This document shows, piece after piece, positions 5,180-7,950 of a stretch of 7,950 bases of DNA. Origin of the DNA: Dehalococcoidia bacterium (GTDB taxonomy: Bacteria; Chloroflexota; Dehalococcoidia; Dehalococcoidales; CSSed11-197); contig PUOQ01000076.1 of the NCBI GenBank assembly GCA_003552785.1, positions 1 through 7,950 of the forward strand. Reading direction: 5' to 3'. Every line of letters starts with the position of its first letter. Positions within the stretch are counted from its first letter, which is position 1. The notes beneath the pieces were generated by a model that was not told the origin of the DNA, searched no databases, and saw only the letters and a list, made by a program, of their open reading frames with translations. Both the position numbers and the translations under genes were made by a program.

Positions 5180-5452
5180 AAGGCCTTAATTACAGGGCAC
5201 CCCTCCTCCCGTTTGGGTTTGCCCTGTTACACATGTTTATACCTGTCTTGAGCGATTACCCAGACTGGCTTCTAGAACCTTGCCAAAAAACATTAGAGGC
5301 ACAACTCTTCTAACCTTTTTACCCCGTAGGCGTTACATATCACAGCAGTCACTTACCATTTATAAAGGGAGGGCACAAGGCATATAGATTAAATAAAAGC
5401 ATACATCAAAATAATTTAAACAATTTGTAAAAACATAAAAGGAGAATTATAA
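5180..5452. other. Non-coding region upstream of the lipoprotein operon
   Basis: No credible gene is seen here. It holds the inverted repeat at 5192-5227, a weak hairpin with TTAGAG...CTCTTCTAA followed by CCTTTTT (about 5293-5320) that could act as a poor plus-strand terminator, and an AT-rich stretch from about 5380 leading to the ribosome site AAAAGGAG (5437-5444). I see no convincing -35/-10 pair for the operon and no riboswitch or T-box that I recognise. The left part may be degraded insertion-sequence DNA. Confidence 0.5.
5192..5227. repeat. 8-base inverted repeat ACAGGGCA / TGCCCTGT
   Basis: ACAGGGCA (5192-5199) pairs perfectly with TGCCCTGT (5220-5227), and within the 20-base loop CCC-GTTT-GGG can form a second small stem. 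No T tract follows on either strand, so it is not a normal terminator. It may be a structured leader element or a relic of an insertion-sequence end. Confidence 0.55.
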
Positions 5453-5968
5453 ATGAAAAAGATCTTGTTACCATTAATCGCTATTGTCATGTGCCTCGGC
5501 ATCATTGGCTGCAGCCAAGACAGCGGAAACCCCAACAACCCCAATAACCCCGGCGGCAACCTGGAAGGCAGCCTTGAAGAAATACTCGAGCGAATTTACC
5601 AAAATGCCAATGTCGGCGAGTCATTCAAAGATTTCATCCGGGAAGGCGTGTATACCGTTGAAATCAACGGCGAAAATGTTGCCTACCACCTTGGCAAGGA
5701 TGGCCTGGTTTTTGATTCTGCCATAGCATCCGAACCAGTATGGTCTACTTCGGCATATTCCCTGTGCCTGGTCAGGGTTGCAGAAGGCTCAGATATCGAA
5801 CAGATTAAGAGTGACATCAAAAACAACGTTGACCCGATGAAATGGATATGCGTGGGTGTTGACCCCAGCAATATCATTGTTGACAACATCGGAGATGTAA
5901 TCATGCTTCTTATGACAGACCAGGAAACACAGGCTCTTTATGATGCCTTTCTGGGGCTCAAGGCCTAA
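5453..5968 (+). CDS. Small surface lipoprotein, DUF4358-like, of an MBOAT operon
   Basis: This 171-residue protein has a clear lipoprotein signal: MKK, a hydrophobic stretch, and the lipobox IIGC with Cys20 as the lipidated residue. A flexible linker rich in Asn, Pro and Gly (about 24-38) follows, and then a compact domain (39-171) with GSLEEILERIYQNAN at its start and alternating hydrophobic strands (YSLCLVRV, KWICVGV, NIIVDNIGDVIMLLM). The two-part layout resembles the DUF4358 lipoproteins often found beside MBOAT and DHHW genes in Clostridia; this assignment is by pattern and position, without a search. Function is unknown. ATG 5453 has AAAAGGAG eight bases upstream. The gene is first in the operon, 42 bases before the MBOAT start, so it is probably expressed with the O-acetylation proteins and acts on the outer face of the membrane. 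Confidence 0.8.
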   Translation: MKKILLPLIAIVMCLGIIGCSQDSGNPNNPNNPGGNLEGSLEEILERIYQNANVGESFKDFIREGVYTVEINGENVAYHLGKDGLVFDSAIASEPVWSTSAYSLCLVRVAEGSDIEQIKSDIKNNVDPMKWICVGVDPSNIIVDNIGDVIMLLMTDQETQALYDAFLGLKA

Positions 5969-6010
5969 GTTTATGCCGAACGAAAAGTGTCACCTGAAAA
6001 CAGTGCAGAC

Positions 6011-7414
6011 ATGCTTTTCTCATCGGTAAGCTTTTTATACTATTTCTTGCCAGCAGTACTGGTTGTGTATTTTATCACTCCCGGTAAATACAAAAACCTG
6101 GTTTTACTGCTGGCAAGCTTGTTTTTCTACTTCTATGGAGAGCCGATTTACTGCCTGCTGATGGCGGCTTCGATTATCTCGGCCTATCTTCACGGTATCT
6201 GGATAGATAAAAAACGAAACAGCAGGCATCATAAAATTCCTTTGATCTCTTCCATTACCTTCAGCATATTGGCACTGGGGTTCTTCAAATATTACGCCTT
6301 TTTTATCGGCAACCTCAATAATATTCTGGGTTCATCAATTGACCCCCTGCACCTGGCGCTGCCTATCGGCATCAGCTTCTATACTTTCCAGATTTTATCC
6401 TACACCATAGATTTATACCGGGGAACTGCATCTGTCCAGAAAAACTTTATCGACTTTGCTGCTTATGTCTCCATGTTCCCGCAACTGGTAGCCGGCCCCA
6501 TCGTGCGCTACACAACCATAGAAGCCAGCCTTAAAAAGCGGCTGCATACGGTTGCAGGCACCGCTTACGGTATTAACCGTTTCATTACGGGCCTGGCCAA
6601 AAAAGTTATCATTGCCAACCCCCTGGGCGAATTGTGCGCCACACTGACGGCACTGGATGAAAAAACCGTTGTCATTTACTGGATAATTGCTGTGGCTTTC
6701 ACTCTTCAGATTTACTTTGATTTCTCAGGTTATAGCGATATGGCAATCGGCCTGGGCAGAATCTTCGGCTTCCATTTCCTGGAAAACTTCAACTACCCGT
6801 ATATTGCCAGAACAGTTTCAGATTTCTGGAGGCGGTGGCACATTTCCCTTGGAAGCTGGTTCAGGGATTATGTTTACATTCCGCTGGGAGGCAACCGGGT
6901 TAACCTGCTCAAATGGATCCGGAATATAGCCATTGTCTGGTTCTTGACCGGTTTCTGGCATGGAGCCGAGTGGAACTTTATCATCTGGTGGTTATACTTC
7001 GCCCTGTTTCTGCTGGCTGAAAAGTATTTCCTTAAGAACTTGATAGAAAAATTGCCGGCAGCCTTCGGCCATGTTTACCTGCTGGCAGTAATAGTAATCG
7101 GCTTTGTGATCTTTAATGCAGACGGTTTGACCGAGGTCTTCCAATCCCTGAAAGGCATGTTCGGCCTCTCAGGTTTGCCATTTTCCAGCCCTGAAACTGT
7201 CTATTACCTTTCAAGCTACAGCTTTATGATTATGATTGCCGCCGTTTTATCCACCCCTTTGCTCAAAACCGGAATAAAAAGGCTTTCCGGTTATCAGGCC
7301 GGCAGCAGAATAACCGAGATTCTAAAACCGGCAATGCAGGTTTCGATGCTGCTGCTGGTTACCGGGTACCTGGTAGATGGCTCCTTCAATCCTTTTATTT
7401 ATTTTAGATTTTAA
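6011..7414 (+). CDS. MBOAT-family O-acyltransferase (AlgI/DltB-like)
   Basis: This 467-residue polytopic membrane protein should pass acyl (usually acetyl) groups across the membrane for O-acetylation of an extracellular polysaccharide. Family marks, numbered from ATG 6011: SFYTFQILSYTIDLYRG (from 122), FPQLVAGPIVR (156-166), DFSGYSDMAIG (from 237), the signature DFWRRWHISLGSW with His277 followed by FRDYVYIPLGG (271-294), and FWHGAEWNF with the conserved catalytic His317. Many hydrophobic segments cover the whole length, and the C-terminus ends in FIYFRF. The start at ATG 6011 gives the usual MLFSSVSFLYYFLP beginning; an in-frame GTG at 5987 would add eight atypical residues. Neither start has a strong ribosome site, so translation may be coupled to the lipoprotein gene. 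DltB is less likely, since no dltA, dltC or dltD is nearby and a DHHW gene follows 13 bases later. Confidence 0.93.
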   Translation: MLFSSVSFLYYFLPAVLVVYFITPGKYKNLVLLLASLFFYFYGEPIYCLLMAASIISAYLHGIWIDKKRNSRHHKIPLISSITFSILALGFFKYYAFFIGNLNNILGSSIDPLHLALPIGISFYTFQILSYTIDLYRGTASVQKNFIDFAAYVSMFPQLVAGPIVRYTTIEASLKKRLHTVAGTAYGINRFITGLAKKVIIANPLGELCATLTALDEKTVVIYWIIAVAFTLQIYFDFSGYSDMAIGLGRIFGFHFLENFNYPYIARTVSDFWRRWHISLGSWFRDYVYIPLGGNRVNLLKWIRNIAIVWFLTGFWHGAEWNFIIWWLYFALFLLAEKYFLKNLIEKLPAAFGHVYLLAVIVIGFVIFNADGLTEVFQSLKGMFGLSGLPFSSPETVYYLSSYSFMIMIAAVLSTPLLKTGIKRLSGYQAGSRITEILKPAMQVSMLLLVTGYLVDGSFNPFIYFRF

Positions 7415-7427
7415 AAACAGGTGATAT

Positions 7428-7950
7428 ATGAAGTTTAACAAGAATAATTTAACGCACATAGTAACCATTGCCTGCTTTTTTGTAATCATCACCGGTTTCA
7501 TGCTGGCAAACATATTAACCCCGGATAACGAGCTTTCCCGCAGCGAACGCCGCAGGTTACTGCAACCACCATCATATACTCTGGAAAAGCTGTTGAGCGG
7601 TGAATTTTTTGAAAATTACGAATTATACTTCCTCGACCAGTTTATGCTCAGGGACCGCTTCAGGGGGTTAAAAACCTTCAGCTCCCTAATTCTTTTCAAC
7701 CAGAAGGACAACAACGGGATTTACATTATCGATGGATACATTATAAAAATCGAGCATCCGTTAAATGAACGCTCGGTGGTAAACGCAGCCAAAAAGTTCA
7801 ACGAAGTTTATGAAAAATACCTGCAGGAAATGAACGTTTACTATTCGGTAATCCCGGACAAGCACTATTTCACGGCACCCGGTAAAGGATACCTGGCAAT
7901 AGATTACGAAAAGATGATCGAGCTACTGAATACCAATACAGACAATATGA
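7428..7950 (+). CDS. DHHW-family (AlgJ/AlgX-like) protein, N-terminal part
   Basis: The first 174 residues are visible; the frame is open at the window edge. A short basic N-terminus and one hydrophobic segment (about 10-30) suggest a membrane anchor with the rest outside the cell. Then come the family's typical opening, LSRSERRRLLQPP (36-48), the block GEFFENYELYFLDQFMLRDR (58-77), IYIIDGYIIK (98-107), and IPDKHYF (142-148). These match the DHHW proteins encoded directly after MBOAT genes in Firmicutes, relatives of alginate acetyltransferase AlgJ. The catalytic DHH/W-containing part lies past the window. ATG 7428 has AGGTGA close upstream and follows the MBOAT stop by 13 bases, so the two are in one operon. 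Role inferred: the extracytoplasmic acetyl transfer step that uses the MBOAT product. Confidence 0.85.
   Translation, partial: MKFNKNNLTHIVTIACFFVIITGFMLANILTPDNELSRSERRRLLQPPSYTLEKLLSGEFFENYELYFLDQFMLRDRFRGLKTFSSLILFNQKDNNGIYIIDGYIIKIEHPLNERSVVNAAKKFNEVYEKYLQEMNVYYSVIPDKHYFTAPGKGYLAIDYEKMIELLNTNTDNM

Noticed and set aside
5180..5452. Riboswitch or T-box leader before the lipoprotein operon
   Set aside because: I found no T-box UGGN/anticodon-type layout, no GEMM, SAM, cobalamin or other core motif; only simple dyads are present.
5683..5904. Minus-strand open frame within the lipoprotein gene
   Set aside because: It lies wholly antisense to a gene with a clear lipobox and ribosome site; no independent evidence supports it.
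5987..6010. GTG start for the MBOAT gene at 5987
   Set aside because: The added residues SPENSAD are hydrophilic and atypical; MBOAT proteins usually begin MxFSS..FLxxFLP, which matches ATG 6011. The GTG also lacks a ribosome site.

Overview
The window looks like an accessory region of a low-GC Gram-positive bacterium, most likely an anaerobic member of the Clostridia. This is inferred from strong AGGAGG-type ribosome sites, an encoded CCA on the tRNA, a Tn916/phage-style AP2-arm integrase, a CadC/SmtB-type repressor beside a Cd/Zn ATPase, and a lipoprotein-MBOAT-DHHW operon of a type common in Clostridia. No species can be named from the sequence alone.

Left block (1-1750): the end of an integrated mobile element. 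A partial unrecognised gene is followed 14 bases later by an intact tyrosine recombinase (497-1645), then a two-way hairpin terminator and a tRNA-Thr(CGU) gene on the minus strand (1751-1825). The integrase 3' end faces the tRNA 3' end, the usual layout for an element inserted into a tRNA gene.

Middle block (1826-5180): a patchwork of mobile-element debris around a metal-resistance operon. On the 5' side of the tRNA lies the C-terminus of a second tyrosine recombinase (minus strand, 1833-2063) that stops abruptly next to an IS3-family fragment holding a shortened orfA (2139-2390, no orfB). Then comes a divergent operon on the minus strand: an ArsR/SmtB-type metal sensor (4558-4911) and a CPC-type P1B ATPase (2511-4481). 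It has a good sigma-A promoter and two related operator-like sites. Its upstream edge carries a small remnant of an IS1182-like DDE transposase (about 5075-5131). The operon would sense excess Zn/Cd/Pb, release the repressor and pump the metal out.

Right block (5180-7950): about 270 bases of non-coding DNA with an inverted repeat, then a plus-strand operon of a small lipoprotein (5453-5968), an AlgI-like MBOAT O-acyltransferase (6011-7414) and the start of a DHHW/AlgJ-like protein (7428 to the window end). Together these probably O-acetylate a cell-surface polysaccharide: MBOAT moves acetyl groups across the membrane and the DHHW protein works outside the cell. The lipoprotein has no known role.

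I found no CRISPR array, no complete insertion sequence and no clear new defence or biosynthetic system. The most interesting area is the tRNA-Thr junction, where two different integrase 3' ends point at one tRNA gene and each carries tandem 11-base repeats close by.
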